This document shows positions 1 through 8,886 of a stretch of DNA of 64,000 nucleotides, in pieces. The stretch spans positions 80,394 through 144,393 of the forward strand of contig NZ_LNQV01000004.1 in NCBI RefSeq assembly GCF_001515305.1. The letters run 5' to 3'. Below the pieces are notes generated by a model. It made no database searches, was not told where the DNA came from, and worked only from the letters and a program-made list of their open reading frames with translations. The DNA comes from Aquitalea pelogenes (lineage in GTDB: Bacteria; Pseudomonadota; Gammaproteobacteria; Burkholderiales; Chromobacteriaceae). How positions within the stretch are numbered: the stretch's first letter is position 1; each line of letters begins with the position of its first letter. The position numbers and the translations under genes are program-made.

Positions 1-835
1 GCAAGCCCAGCTCCAGCGCAAAGGCAATCACCGCAATCACCGCGATGCCCAGAATCACCACATCGGTCACCAGGAACTGCGCTGCCGACTGCACCATGAA
101 ACCCAGCCCGCGGGTGGCCGCCACCAGTTCGGCCGCCACCAGGGTGGACCAGCCAGTACCCAGGCCGATGCGGATGCCGGTGAGGATTTCCGGCAAGGCC
201 TCGGGCAGGATGACAAACCACAGCAACTGGCTGCGGCTGGCACCCAGCGTCTGCGCGGCACGCAGGCGGTTACGGCTGACCTGCGCCACGCCATGACTGG
301 TGGCAATGATGACCGGTGCCAGTACCGCCAGGAAAATCAGCAGCACCTTGGACAATTCGCCAATGCCGAACCAGATGACAATCAGCGGCAGATAAGCCAG
401 CGGCGGCACCGGGCGATAGGCTTCAATCAGCGGGTCCAGCAAGCCACGCGCCACCGGGCTGACGCCCATCAGCACACCCAGCGGGATGCCCAGCAACACC
501 GCAGCCAGCAAGGCCAGCACGATGCGCTGCAGGCTGGCTGCCAGGTGCTGCCACAAGGTGGCATCCATGAAACCCTGGGTGCTGACGGTGATCAGCTTGG
601 TCACCACCGCTTCGGGTGCCGGCAGAAACAGCGGCGGCACAATGCCGCTGTGCGACAGCCCCCACCAGCCGCCCAGCACTGCCAGCAGGCTGATCAGGCT
701 GAGCCAGCCGCGACGGTATTGCCGCCAGCGGGAGCTACCAGCGCGCGGGCTGGTGGCCGGCAGTTCGTCCGGTACGGTTTTGCTGACGGCAACATCAGCC
801 AGTTTTTGTTCCAGTGTCTGTTCCAGTGCATTCAT
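1..835 (-). CDS. tauC: taurine ABC transporter permease TauC (3' end outside window)
   Basis: Inner-membrane permease of a taurine/aliphatic sulfonate importer. I translated the minus strand from ATG at 835 and it stays open to base 1, about 278 residues, so only some 10-20 C-terminal residues are missing compared with E. coli TauC. Several long hydrophobic segments are visible, and the binding-protein-dependent permease (EAA-type) region with LGAS followed by [17 protein letters not shown] lies near codon 200. The start overlaps the tauB stop as ATGA, so it is translated with tauB. It sits third in a tauA-tauB-tauC order. The related SsuC is the main alternative; the neighbouring TauA and TauB sequences favour taurine. 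Confidence 0.9.
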   Translation of the reverse strand, partial: MNALEQTLEQKLADVAVSKTVPDELPATSPRAGSSRWRQYRRGWLSLISLLAVLGGWWGLSHSGIVPPLFLPAPEAVVTKLITVSTQGFMDATLWQHLAASLQRIVLALLAAVLLGIPLGVLMGVSPVARGLLDPLIEAYRPVPPLAYLPLIVIWFGIGELSKVLLIFLAVLAPVIIATSHGVAQVSRNRLRAAQTLGASRSQLLWFVILPEALPEILTGIRIGLGTGWSTLVAAELVAATRGLGFMVQSAAQFLVTDVVILGIAVIAVIAFALELGL

Positions 836-1622
836 GCGGCAATCTCCTCGGCCTGACGGCGATGGTCGAACAAGGTGGCCAGCAATTGCTCGCGCAGCGC
901 GATGAAGGCCGGATCGGACTTGATGGCCCGCGCCGATTCACCGGCGCGGTAACGCTGGCTGAAGCCCGGGCGCAGGGTTTCCACAATGCGGCCCGGCCCA
1001 GGCGACATCAGCACCAGTTCAGTGGCAAGAAACAGCGCCTCTTCGATATCGTGGGTGATCAGGAAAATGCGTCGCCGCGCCTGCTGCCACACCTTGAGCA
1101 GCAGCTCCTGCATTTGCTCGCGGGTAAAGGCATCCAGTGCGCCGAAGGGTTCGTCCATCAGCAATACCTGCGAGTGGCTGGCCAGTGCGCGGGCAATCCC
1201 CACGCGCTGACGCTGGCCGCCGGACAGCTGCCAGCTGTAGCGACTGCCGGACTCCGGCAGGTCGACCAGGCGCAGCACCTCGTCGGCCCGCGCCAGCCGT
1301 TCGGCCTTGGCCACGCCTTGCAGACGCAAGCCAAACGCCACGTTGTCGCGCACGGAAAGCCAGGGCAGCAAGGCGTCGTGCTGAAACACCACGCGCGGTC
1401 CGCACCCGGCCCGGTCACCCGGGCTTCACCAAAGCGCACCTCGCCGCCATCCGGCTGGACAAATCCAGCAAACAGGTTCAGCAAGGTGGTCTTGCCGCAG
1501 CCGGACGGCCCCAGTGCCACGGTCAGGTCATCCGGACCGATATCCAGCGACACTTCGGACAAGGCGGGCCGGTCCTGACCGGGATAGCGCACGCTCACCT
1601 TGTTGGCGGAGAGGATGGCCAT
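832..1622 (-). pseudogene. tauB: taurine ABC transporter ATPase TauB, frameshifted
   Basis: ATP-binding subunit of the taurine importer. The first part (from ATG 1622) carries Walker A GPSGCGKTT and the FAGFVQPDGG stretch; the second part, in another frame, carries [11 protein letters not shown], the signature [15 protein letters not shown], Walker [12 protein letters not shown] and the switch His in LITHD. The frame changes at about 1393-1398: after GADR the family expects GVVFQ, and restoring one C/G pair in the acgcgcgg run rejoins both halves into a protein of about 263 residues, the normal TauB length. All catalytic motifs are intact on either side and both operon overlaps are preserved, so a base-calling indel is as likely as real inactivation. 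Confidence 0.85.
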
Positions 1623-1624
1623 GA

Positions 1625-2620
1625 TTATTTCGCTGCCTTCACAAATTGGTTGCTGACATAGGGGCTGTAATCAGCCTGCAGGCTGTCCACCTTGCCCTGC
1701 GATTTCAGGAAGGCTGCGGTATTGGCTACGGCCTGCACGAAAGGCTTTTGCAGCAGGGCAATCTGGTCCTTCTGGGTGAGGAAGCGGTTGCCCTGCAAGC
1801 CCAGCACCACGTCAGCCGGCGCAGCGCCGGTCAGACGGCTGATCTTGTCGATATTGTCCTTGTTGGCGATAAAGGCCTTGGGGTTGGCCACATAGCCGGC
1901 GATGGCATCCAGCGATACCTTGGCAAACTTGTTGACGAATTCCGGATGGGCATCGGCAAAGTCCTTGCGCACGATCCAGATATCGTAAGTCGGGGCACCC
2001 CACTTGGAGACCTGTGCCGAGCTGGTCAGCACCTTGCCGTTAGCCTTGATCTTGCCCAGTGCCGGGTCCCATACGTAGGCGGCATCAATGTCGCCACGCT
2101 GCCAGGCAGCAGTGATTTCGCTGGGGCGCAGGTTCAGCACATTCACCTTGCTGGCATCCACATTCCAGTGCTTGAGCGAGGCCAGCAGGCTGTAGTGGGT
2201 GGTGGACACATAAGGTACGGCCACTTTCTTGCCGATCAGGTCCTGCGGCTTGGCAATCTTGCTGCCATTGCGCACCACCAGTGCCTCGGCGTCACCGATT
2301 TCATCGGCCACCAGGAAAGTGACAATGGGCAGACCACGGCTGGCGGCAGCGGCCAGCGGACTGGAGCCCAGGTTGCCGATCACCACGTCGCCCGAGGCCA
2401 CGGCAGCAATCACTTCCGAACCGCTTTCAAATTTGCGCCAGTTGATCTGGGTGCCGGTGGCCTTTTCATAAGTACCGTCAGCTTGCGGAATCTTGGTAGG
2501 GTCGATGCCGGTCTGGTAGGCGATGGTGACTGCATCACCGGCATGGGCAAGGCTGCCGAACAGGGCAAGGGAAGCGGCGATCAGGGAGAGGCGAACCGTC
2601 TTGGTCTTGGCTTGTGTCAT
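1625..2620 (-). CDS. tauA: taurine-binding periplasmic protein TauA
   Basis: Solute-binding protein that delivers taurine to TauBC in the periplasm. 331 residues; signal peptide of about 27 residues ending in SLAHA. The mature part starts with VTIAYQTGIDP and contains TGTQINWRKFESGSEVIAAVASGDV, typical of the TauA branch of the nitrate/sulfonate/taurine SBP family. First gene of the operon; tauB begins 2 bases after its stop. Upstream (2621-2720) is AT-rich with an inverted repeat. Confidence in the family is high; substrate specificity is inferred from similarity. Confidence 0.92.
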   Translation of the reverse strand: MTQAKTKTVRLSLIAASLALFGSLAHAGDAVTIAYQTGIDPTKIPQADGTYEKATGTQINWRKFESGSEVIAAVASGDVVIGNLGSSPLAAAASRGLPIVTFLVADEIGDAEALVVRNGSKIAKPQDLIGKKVAVPYVSTTHYSLLASLKHWNVDASKVNVLNLRPSEITAAWQRGDIDAAYVWDPALGKIKANGKVLTSSAQVSKWGAPTYDIWIVRKDFADAHPEFVNKFAKVSLDAIAGYVANPKAFIANKDNIDKISRLTGAAPADVVLGLQGNRFLTQKDQIALLQKPFVQAVANTAAFLKSQGKVDSLQADYSPYVSNQFVKAAK

Positions 2621-3017
2621 GGTGTTTTCCGTTATTGGTGGGTTTGTTTGCTGGACACCAATCTAGCAAGCAGCCCGAGGAAAACTAAGCAAGAAAAAAC
2701 GGTTTACTTAGCAAAAAAATGCAATAGGAAAACACTGACAGTAATCACAAAAACAGCTGAAAACCCAGCGAGCCGGCCAAAACCGAACAATCGGCTTGAT
2801 GTGGAGCAAACAGGGGACAAAGTTTGTCCCGCGGCTATTTAAACCAGAGCGCAGAGAAAATACCATGCAGTTAAAAGCTGGCTTTTCAATTAACAAGGCC
2901 CAGGCACTTGTCAGTGCAAATACTTCCCCGCGACATGCCGAAGCGCAGTAAAGTCATTAAAAATCAAAACAACAGCTTCAATCAAAGAGAACAACCCAAC
3001 GGTAGCCGGAGACTTTA
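2621..3017. promoter_or_regulatory. divergent promoter region between tauA and chemoreceptor
   Basis: About 400 bases without a gene, AT-rich near tauA. An inverted repeat, CTAAG (2685-2689) and CTTAG (2707-2711) separated by 17 bases, lies about 65 bases upstream of the tauA start and could be a regulator site. I do not recognise a CysB or Cbl site with confidence. A Shine-Dalgarno sequence (CCGGAGA) precedes the chemoreceptor start at 3018. Confidence 0.35.
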
Positions 3018-4124
3018 ATGTTTGGTGCAGCAAAGAACAGACGTATCCAGGAATTAGAGCAACAAGTCGCACAGCTGGAACAGGAAGCACGCCTCAATCA
3101 AACCCGCCTGCAGGAAAGTGAACAAGCCCGTCAGCAAGCCGAGCAGCAGCTGTCCAAATTGCAACTGACCAGCCAGCGCAATGACAGCTATATCGAACCC
3201 TTTGGTGATTTTTGCAGCAGCCTCGCCAGCATCCGCACCTCGTTTGCCGACCTCGCCACCCTGATGGAAAGCAATTTTGGTGCCGCCGCCGATGCGGTCA
3301 CCACCCTGCACGGCACCCGTGGCGCAGTGGACACCCTGGCACACAGCTTTGATGAGATTGCCCAGGCACAGCAGAAAACCGCTGAATCCATGGACTCACT
3401 CAACAGCAAGACCGGGCAGATCCGCCAGTTCGTGCAGCTGATCAAGGACGTGGCCGACCAGACCAATCTGCTGGCATTGAACGCCGCCATCGAAGCCGCC
3501 CGTGCCGGTGAACAAGGCCGCGGCTTTGCCGTGGTGGCCGACGAAGTGCGCAAGCTGGCCGAGCGCACGGCCAATGCCACCAATGAAATTTCCAGCCTGG
3601 TGGGCGATGTGGAAAGCGCCTCGCACAGCACCAAGCAACAAGTGACCGAAGCGGCCGCACAGGTAGCGGGTTACCGTGAAACCGGCATTGAAACCGCCAA
3701 TGCCATCCGCAGCATGGTGGATGTCAGCGAACAGATGGCACGGGTAATTGCCCAGGGCACCAACACCAGCTTCATGGAAGTGGTGAAGCTGGATCACATC
3801 GTGTTCAAGCTGGATATCTACAAGGCCTTCATCGGCTATCACGACCTGCATGCCGACAAGGTGTCGTCCCACCAGCATTGCCGTCTGGGCAAGTGGTATT
3901 ACGAAGGCCGCGGCGCACAGGAATGCAAGGGCAACAGCAACTACACCCAGCTGGAAGCGCCGCACGCCAATGTGCACAACTTCGGCAAGGAAGCGCTCAA
4001 CGCCTTCCACGCCCACGAGTTTGCCAAGGCACAGCAGGCACTGCGCCGCATGGAAGATGCGTCCAGCCAGGTGATGGATATCCTCACCGACATGGAAAAC
4101 CAGCCCTGTACCCGCAAGATCTGA
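3018..4124 (+). CDS. soluble methyl-accepting chemotaxis protein with C-terminal CZB zinc domain
   Basis: Cytoplasmic chemoreceptor, 368 residues. Residues 1-55 form a charged, Gln/Glu-rich coiled coil; no transmembrane segment is present. The signalling hairpin is clear at about 135-190 ([20 protein letters not shown], then [18 protein letters not shown]). Residues about 255-365 form a chemoreceptor zinc-binding (CZB) domain: the first His in LDHIVFK, the family motif [11 protein letters not shown] with its Cys, and later HANVH. CZB proteins are reported to sense zinc or oxidants such as hypochlorous acid through the Zn-Cys site; the ligand here is inference. It stands alone, without che genes nearby, and has its own terminator. 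Confidence 0.88.
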   Translation: MFGAAKNRRIQELEQQVAQLEQEARLNQTRLQESEQARQQAEQQLSKLQLTSQRNDSYIEPFGDFCSSLASIRTSFADLATLMESNFGAAADAVTTLHGTRGAVDTLAHSFDEIAQAQQKTAESMDSLNSKTGQIRQFVQLIKDVADQTNLLALNAAIEAARAGEQGRGFAVVADEVRKLAERTANATNEISSLVGDVESASHSTKQQVTEAAAQVAGYRETGIETANAIRSMVDVSEQMARVIAQGTNTSFMEVVKLDHIVFKLDIYKAFIGYHDLHADKVSSHQHCRLGKWYYEGRGAQECKGNSNYTQLEAPHANVHNFGKEALNAFHAHEFAKAQQALRRMEDASSQVMDILTDMENQPCTRKI

Positions 4125-4144
4125 ATCACTTTGTCAGCTGCCTG

Positions 4145-4172
4145 AAGCCGGTCATTGACCGGCTTTTTGTTT
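4145..4172 (+). terminator. rho-independent terminator
   Basis: Nine-base-pair stem AAGCCGGTC / GACCGGCTT with an ATT loop, followed by a T-rich tail (TTTGTTT). It lies 20 bases after the chemoreceptor stop and touches the 3' end of the convergent mmuM, so it may serve both strands. Confidence 0.85.
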
Positions 4173-5127
4173 AACCGTCATTGGCGACAAAGCTGGCACG
4201 CAAGGCGGCAATATGCGCGGGGCCGGTACGGCAGCAGCCACCAATCAGCCGCGCCCCGGCAGCACGCCAGCGCTGCGCCAGTGCAACAAAACCCGCCACA
4301 CTGGCGCTACCCTGCCAGCAGTGCCGTTCCGTATCCCAGTGCTCGCCGGAGTTGGGGTAGGCGAGCAAGGGCCTGGAAGTTACGCTGGCCGCTTGCGCCA
4401 ACAGTGCCTCCAGCAGCAATGGATCGGTACAGTTCACCCCCAGTGCCACCACTTGCGGTACGGCGTCCAGCATGGCCATGCAGTCGGCCAGCCGCTCGCC
4501 CTGCCATACATGTTCTGCATCACGGCAACTGAAGCTGATCCAGGCGGGCGTGGCGGGAAATTCCTGCTGCAGCAAGCGCGCCAGCGCTTCGGCCTCCTGC
4601 AGACAGGGAATGGTTTCGCAGGCCAGCAAGTCGGCACCACTGGCGGCCAGCACAGCCAGCCGTGGACGGTGAAAGTCCATCAGCTGCGCCACGCTCAGGC
4701 CATAATCCCCCCGGTATTCCGAACCATCCGCCAGCATGGCCCCGTAAGGCCCGACCGACGCTGCCACCAGCGGCGCTGTCGCCTCTTCTGGCTGGCCGGC
4801 CATGAAGCGTTGGCGCGCCTGCAAGGCCAGATTCACCGACAGCTGCATCAGCCGGGCCGCTTGCAGCCGGTCCAGCCCACGCCGGGCAAAGCCCTCAAAA
4901 CTCGCCTGGTAGCTGGAGGTGGTGATGATGTCGGCCCCGGCCTGCAGATAGTCCAGATGCAGCCGGGCGATAGCCTGTGGCGCTTCCAGCAATACGCGTG
5001 CCGACCACAGCGGGTCGGCCAGATCAAAACCGCGCGCCTCCAGCTCGGTGGCCAGCGCACCGTCCAGCAACAGGCAATCGCGTTGCGCCAGCCTGTCCTG
5101 CAGCACCGTCAGGCCCGCCCTGCTCAT
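4171..5127 (-). CDS. mmuM: homocysteine S-methyltransferase
   Basis: Transfers a methyl group from S-methylmethionine (or S-adenosylmethionine) to homocysteine, giving methionine. 318 residues, the usual MmuM length. N-terminal LLDGALATELEARG, then TTSSYQAS, and the zinc ligands: Cys in GVNCTDPLLL (about 230) and the Cys pair in IGGCCRTGP (about 300). The start overlaps the stop of the upstream LysR gene by four bases (ATGA), so both are one transcript. No S-methylmethionine permease (mmuP) is adjacent. Confidence 0.9.
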   Translation of the reverse strand: MSRAGLTVLQDRLAQRDCLLLDGALATELEARGFDLADPLWSARVLLEAPQAIARLHLDYLQAGADIITTSSYQASFEGFARRGLDRLQAARLMQLSVNLALQARQRFMAGQPEEATAPLVAASVGPYGAMLADGSEYRGDYGLSVAQLMDFHRPRLAVLAASGADLLACETIPCLQEAEALARLLQQEFPATPAWISFSCRDAEHVWQGERLADCMAMLDAVPQVVALGVNCTDPLLLEALLAQAASVTSRPLLAYPNSGEHWDTERHCWQGSASVAGFVALAQRWRAAGARLIGGCCRTGPAHIAALRASFVANDG

Positions 5128-6029
5128 GTCGCCGCTCCCGGTTTTTGCTGCATGCGCTGGCGCAAGGCTTCGATGGCATAGCGCACTTTAGCCGGCTGGG
5201 CATCGCGCCGTGGCGTCACCACGAAGATCCCCAGGGCAGGCAAGCGCCATTGCGGCAACACGCGCAGCAAGCGCCCATCGGCCAGTTCCTGCCGCACTTC
5301 GGGCTCCGGCTGTATCGACAGGCCCATGCCGGCCAGCACAAACTGCCGCGCCGCCAGAATGTTATTGCTGCTCACCCGCCGCTCCACCATTGGCCGCTCT
5401 ACCTCGCCAGCTGCATTTTCCATGGTCAGCCAGGTGTGACTGCGCTCATGGTCCAGCATCACCCATTGGTGCTGTTCCAGTTGCTGGGGCGTGGTGATAG
5501 CCGGATGACGCGCGAGATAAGACGGTGCCGCGCACAACACGCTCTCCCAGTCCGCCAGATGGCGCGCCACCAGCGAGGAATCCTTCAGATCCCCGGCACG
5601 CAAGGCAAGGTCGATGCGGTGCTGTACCAGATCGATCATTTCGTCATGAAAGAACAGCTTCAGGCTCAGGCGCGGATGAGCCGCCAGCAAGGGGGCCAGC
5701 GCCTCGGTGAGCATGGGCCCGGCAAAGCCGGTGGGTGCGGACAGGCGCAATTCGCCCACCGGGGCGTCACGCATTTCGTTCAGGCGCTGCTCGGCCAGGC
5801 GCGCAGCGGCCAGCATGTCGGCACAGCCCTGATAAAACAGGCTGCCGGCTTCGGTCAGGGTCAGGCTGCGCGTGGTCCGGTGCAGCAAGGACACGCCATG
5901 TTCCGACTCCAGCTTGCTGATGTGCTGGCTGACTGCTGATGGCGTCATGCCCAGCGCACGTGCCGCCGCCACCATCGAGCCTTGCTCCACCACGGTGGCA
6001 AACACTGCCATACGGCGCAAGATATCCAT
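5124..6029 (-). CDS. LysR-family transcriptional regulator
   Basis: 301 residues. N-terminal winged helix-turn-helix (residues about 1-60) with AARALGMTPSAVSQHISKLE and HRTTRSLTLTEAG, followed by the periplasmic-binding-like effector domain (90-290). It belongs to the branch containing DsdC/PtrR-like and many orphan regulators; effector unknown. It is co-translated with mmuM and divergent from the NAD(P)-binding protein at 6136, so either could be its target. A 13-base palindrome at 6067-6079 is a candidate operator. Confidence 0.88.
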   Translation of the reverse strand: MDILRRMAVFATVVEQGSMVAAARALGMTPSAVSQHISKLESEHGVSLLHRTTRSLTLTEAGSLFYQGCADMLAAARLAEQRLNEMRDAPVGELRLSAPTGFAGPMLTEALAPLLAAHPRLSLKLFFHDEMIDLVQHRIDLALRAGDLKDSSLVARHLADWESVLCAAPSYLARHPAITTPQQLEQHQWVMLDHERSHTWLTMENAAGEVERPMVERRVSSNNILAARQFVLAGMGLSIQPEPEVRQELADGRLLRVLPQWRLPALGIFVVTPRRDAQPAKVRYAIEALRQRMQQKPGAAT

Positions 6030-6066
6030 ATTATTAAGTTTGGCTAAGTTATTAATGCCAGTATCA

Positions 6067-6079
6067 GCTGATTATCAGC
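6067..6079. promoter_or_regulatory. candidate LysR operator palindrome
   Basis: Perfect palindrome GCTGAT-T-ATCAGC in the 106-base divergent gap between the LysR gene and the SDR-like gene. It is compatible with a LysR T-N11-A box. Only position and symmetry support this. Confidence 0.4.
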
Positions 6080-6135
6080 AGGACGGCAAGTCATTACACT
6101 GCGATTAATTCACTATCCACTCAAAGGAATGCAAA

Positions 6136-6777
6136 ATGAAAATCGCTCTGATTGGTGCCACCGGCTTTGTCGGCTCTGCCGTACTGCAAGAACTGCTGGC
6201 CCGCCAGCATCAGGTTTCCGCCATTGTCAGCCGCCCGGAACGCCTGCCCGCCCACCCGCAACTGACAGCCGTCAAGGCCGATGCCTACGATGCCGCCGCC
6301 ATTGCCCAGGCCGTTGCCGGACACGATATGGTGATCAGCACCTTCAATCCCGGCTGGGACAAGGCCGACATCCGTGCCCTCTTCCTCAAGGGTCATGCCG
6401 CCATTGTGGCCGGCGTGAAACAGACAGGGGTGAAACGTTTTCTGGAAGTGGGCGGTGCCGGCAGCCTGTACGTGGCACCGGGCGTGCAACTGATCGACAC
6501 CCCGCACTTCCCCGCCGAATACAAGGAAGGTGCCGAAGGCGCCCGCCAGGCACTGGCAGACTTGCAACAGGAAACCGTGCTGGACTGGGTATTCCTGTCG
6601 CCACCGGCCCTGCTGGCTCCGGGCGAGCGCAGCGGTCAGTACCGCCTGGGTGGCGATGCACTGCTGATGGATGGTGAAGCCCCCGCCGGCATCAGCGTGG
6701 CCGACCTTGCCGTAGCCATTGCCGACGAGGTGGAAACGCCGCGCCACAGCCGCCAGCGCTTTACCGTCGCACACTGA
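6136..6777 (+). CDS. NAD(P)-binding atypical SDR (YwnB/NmrA-like) protein
   Basis: 213 residues with a Rossmann N-terminus, IALIGATGFVGSAVLQELL, and later VKRFLEVGGAGSLYV and LDWVFLSPPALL, typical of the atypical short-chain dehydrogenase group annotated as NAD(P)-dependent oxidoreductase or NAD-dependent epimerase. The catalytic YxxxK pair of classical SDRs is not evident. Substrate unknown. Good ribosome site AAAGGA before ATG. Divergent from the LysR gene, a common arrangement for a regulator and its target. A terminator follows. Confidence 0.8.
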   Translation: MKIALIGATGFVGSAVLQELLARQHQVSAIVSRPERLPAHPQLTAVKADAYDAAAIAQAVAGHDMVISTFNPGWDKADIRALFLKGHAAIVAGVKQTGVKRFLEVGGAGSLYVAPGVQLIDTPHFPAEYKEGAEGARQALADLQQETVLDWVFLSPPALLAPGERSGQYRLGGDALLMDGEAPAGISVADLAVAIADEVETPRHSRQRFTVAH

Positions 6778-6798
6778 TTTTCCCGCGTACCCGCCTTG

Positions 6799-6827
6799 GC
6801 CGCCTTGCTCCTGCAGGCGGCTTTTTT
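6799..6827 (+). terminator. rho-independent terminator
   Basis: Stem GCCGCCT / AGGCGGC around a 9-base loop, followed by six T. Ends the gene at 6136-6777. Confidence 0.85.
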
Positions 6828-6880
6828 CATTGGCCCCCGCATGCTGCAACCGCACATCAAAACCCGCACCAATATTGGCG

Positions 6881-6909
6881 TTGACAGCCATTCCCGGCTT
6901 ATCTACAGT
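6881..6909 (+). promoter_or_regulatory. sigma-70-type promoter for riboswitch-sdaA transcript
   Basis: A perfect -35 TTGACA at 6881-6886, a 17-base spacer and a -10-like TACAGT at 6904-6909. Predicted start near 6916, about ten bases before the first glycine aptamer. Confidence 0.6.
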
Positions 6910-6924
6910 GCCAGCCAGCCGTAA

Positions 6925-7125
6925 TGGATGGCGCAGGAGAGATCACCCCGGAGGTGACGCCGAAGGGGTATCGCCCCAGAAACTCTCAGGCAAAAGAACT
7001 GCACCATCATCTGGCTCTCTGGAGAGAAGACCCGGGCCTGTTTGCTGCCCTGCGGTCTCGCCGAAGGAAGGTCGCCTGCCGACCACAATCTCTCAGGCAA
7101 AAGGACAGAGGGGGCGAAGACTGCG
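6925..7125 (+). ncRNA. tandem glycine riboswitch (gcvT element)
   Basis: Two glycine aptamers in a row. Aptamer 1 (about 6925-7008) has GCAGGAGAGA, the core GCCGAAGGGG and CTCTCAGGCAAAAG. Aptamer 2 (about 7010-7125) has CTGGAGAGA, CGCCGAAGGAAGG and CTCTCAGGCAAAAGGACAG. This layout is diagnostic of the cooperative glycine riboswitch. The next 280 bases (7126-7405) are leader without a convincing gene; a GGGGCAAGCCCC hairpin sits just after aptamer 2 and GCCTGC/GCAGGC pairing is possible near 7370, but I see no T-tract terminator, so the mode of control is open. The downstream gene is L-serine dehydratase. Confidence 0.93.
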
Positions 7126-7405
7126 CCATGCCTGCGCGCAGGCTGTCCGGCTAAATTCAAGGGGCAAGCCCCGGCCGTCAGCCACCGCCCGGCACCAGCA
7201 GACCCGCGCCCGCTCGCCAACCCCCACCCGGTTACCGGACTTGACGCTTCACGACGCCTGATGGCCGGAAGCAGAACAGTCAGCCTGCACAAAGCATGAC
7301 ACGCTGACACACGACACACGGGCCTGCATCCGCAACCAGGCAGTCCCCCACCCGCAACACCGGCGGCCTGCACGGCAGGCTGCCTGCATCAGACAAGAGA
7401 GCATC

Positions 7406-8806
7406 ATGGCAATCAGTGTTTTTGACCTGTTCAAGATTGGTATCGGCCCGTCCAGCTCCCACACGGTTGGCCCGATGCGTGCCGCGCGCCAGTTTGTCGC
7501 CCGGCTGGAAAAAGACGGCCTGCTGACGGCCACCCGCCGCGTACGCAGCGAGATGTATGGCTCGCTGGGAGCCACCGGCAAGGGCCACGGCTCGGATACC
7601 GCCGTGCTGCTGGGCCTGGCGGGCGAACTGCCCGACATGGTGGATACCGACGCCGTGCCGGACATCCTGGCCACCATCCGCCGGGAAAAACAGTTGAAGC
7701 TGCTGGGCGAGCACGCCATAGCCTTCAACGAGCCGGACGACCTGATCCTGCACAAGCGCAAAACCCTGCCCTACCACCCCAACGGCATGATTTTTGAAGC
7801 CTTCGACGCAGACGGCAACAGCCTGTCCAAGCGCGCCTACTATTCGGTGGGCGGTGGCTTTGTGGTGGATGAAGCCGCCATCGAGGCCGGTTTTACTCCG
7901 CCGGGCGTCACCGAGCTCAAACACCAGTTCAATACCGCCGCCGAGCTGCTGGCACTGTGCAAGGAACAAGGCAAGAGCATCAGCCAGATCATGCTGGAAA
8001 ACGAACTGGCCTGGCGCAGCGAGGAAGAAGTACGCCGTGACCTGCTCACCATCTGGGGCGTGATGCAAGCTTGTGTCAAACGCGGCTGCCAGCGCGAAGG
8101 CACCCTGCCCGGTGGCATGAAGGTAAAACGCCGCGCCGCCGACATGTACCAGAAGCTGCTGGCTGCGCCGGAAGCCGCGCTGCGCGACCCGCTGACGGTG
8201 ATGGACTGGGTGAATCTGTATGCGCTGGCGGTGAATGAAGAAAACGCCGCCGGTGGCCGCGTGGTCACTGCCCCCACCAATGGTGCCGCCGGCATCATCC
8301 CGGCGGTAATGCATTACTACGCCCGCTTTGTACCGGGCGCCAGCGAAGACGGCATCGTGCGCTACCTGCTGACCGCCGGTGCCATCGGCATCCTGTTCAA
8401 GCTCAATGCCTCCATCTCCGGTGCCGAAGTAGGCTGCCAGGGTGAAGTGGGCTCGGCCTGCTCCATGGCGGCCGGTGCGCTGGCCGAGGTGATGGGCGGC
8501 ACGCCGGAACAAGTGGAAAATGCGGCGGAAATCGGCATGGAACACAATCTGGGCCTGACCTGCGACCCGGTGGGCGGCCTGGTGCAAGTGCCGTGCATCG
8601 AGCGCAACGCCATGGCCTCGGTCAAGGCCATCAATGCCGCGCGCATGGCCTTGCGTGGCGATGGTCAGCACTGCGTGTCGCTGGACCGCGTGATCAAGAC
8701 CATGCGTGACACCGGCCGCGACATGAGCACCAAGTACAAGGAAACCGCCCGTGGCGGTCTGGCCATCAATGTGATTGAAGTACCGGTCAACGTGGTGGAG
8801 TGCTAA
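7406..8806 (+). CDS. sdaA: L-serine ammonia-lyase (iron-sulfur, single chain)
   Basis: Deaminates L-serine to pyruvate and ammonia with a [4Fe-4S] cluster in the cytosol. 466 residues, full length for the fused beta-alpha enzyme: N-terminal [19 protein letters not shown], then [15 protein letters not shown], and the cluster cysteines in [15 protein letters not shown] and [14 protein letters not shown]. It ends in VVEC; a C-terminal Cys is the residue that occupies the active site of the Legionella enzyme (tail-in-mouth inhibition), so the same control is likely. The glycine riboswitch upstream implies expression responds to glycine, which reaches serine through serine hydroxymethyltransferase. 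Gene symbol could equally be sdaB. Confidence 0.95.
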   Translation: MAISVFDLFKIGIGPSSSHTVGPMRAARQFVARLEKDGLLTATRRVRSEMYGSLGATGKGHGSDTAVLLGLAGELPDMVDTDAVPDILATIRREKQLKLLGEHAIAFNEPDDLILHKRKTLPYHPNGMIFEAFDADGNSLSKRAYYSVGGGFVVDEAAIEAGFTPPGVTELKHQFNTAAELLALCKEQGKSISQIMLENELAWRSEEEVRRDLLTIWGVMQACVKRGCQREGTLPGGMKVKRRAADMYQKLLAAPEAALRDPLTVMDWVNLYALAVNEENAAGGRVVTAPTNGAAGIIPAVMHYYARFVPGASEDGIVRYLLTAGAIGILFKLNASISGAEVGCQGEVGSACSMAAGALAEVMGGTPEQVENAAEIGMEHNLGLTCDPVGGLVQVPCIERNAMASVKAINAARMALRGDGQHCVSLDRVIKTMRDTGRDMSTKYKETARGGLAINVIEVPVNVVEC

Positions 8807-8835
8807 GTACCTGCTCTGTTTTAGTGCAGCAAAAC

Positions 8836-8873
8836 AAAACGCCGTGGCCACTGTCCACGCGTTTTCATTTTTA
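8836..8873 (+). terminator. rho-independent terminator after sdaA
   Basis: AAAACGCCGTGG pairs with CCACGCGTTTT (one bulged base) around a short loop, followed by CATTTTTAA. The symmetric A and T runs suggest it also ends the convergent MFS gene. Confidence 0.8.
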
Positions 8874-8886
8874 ATAGTCAGACAAC

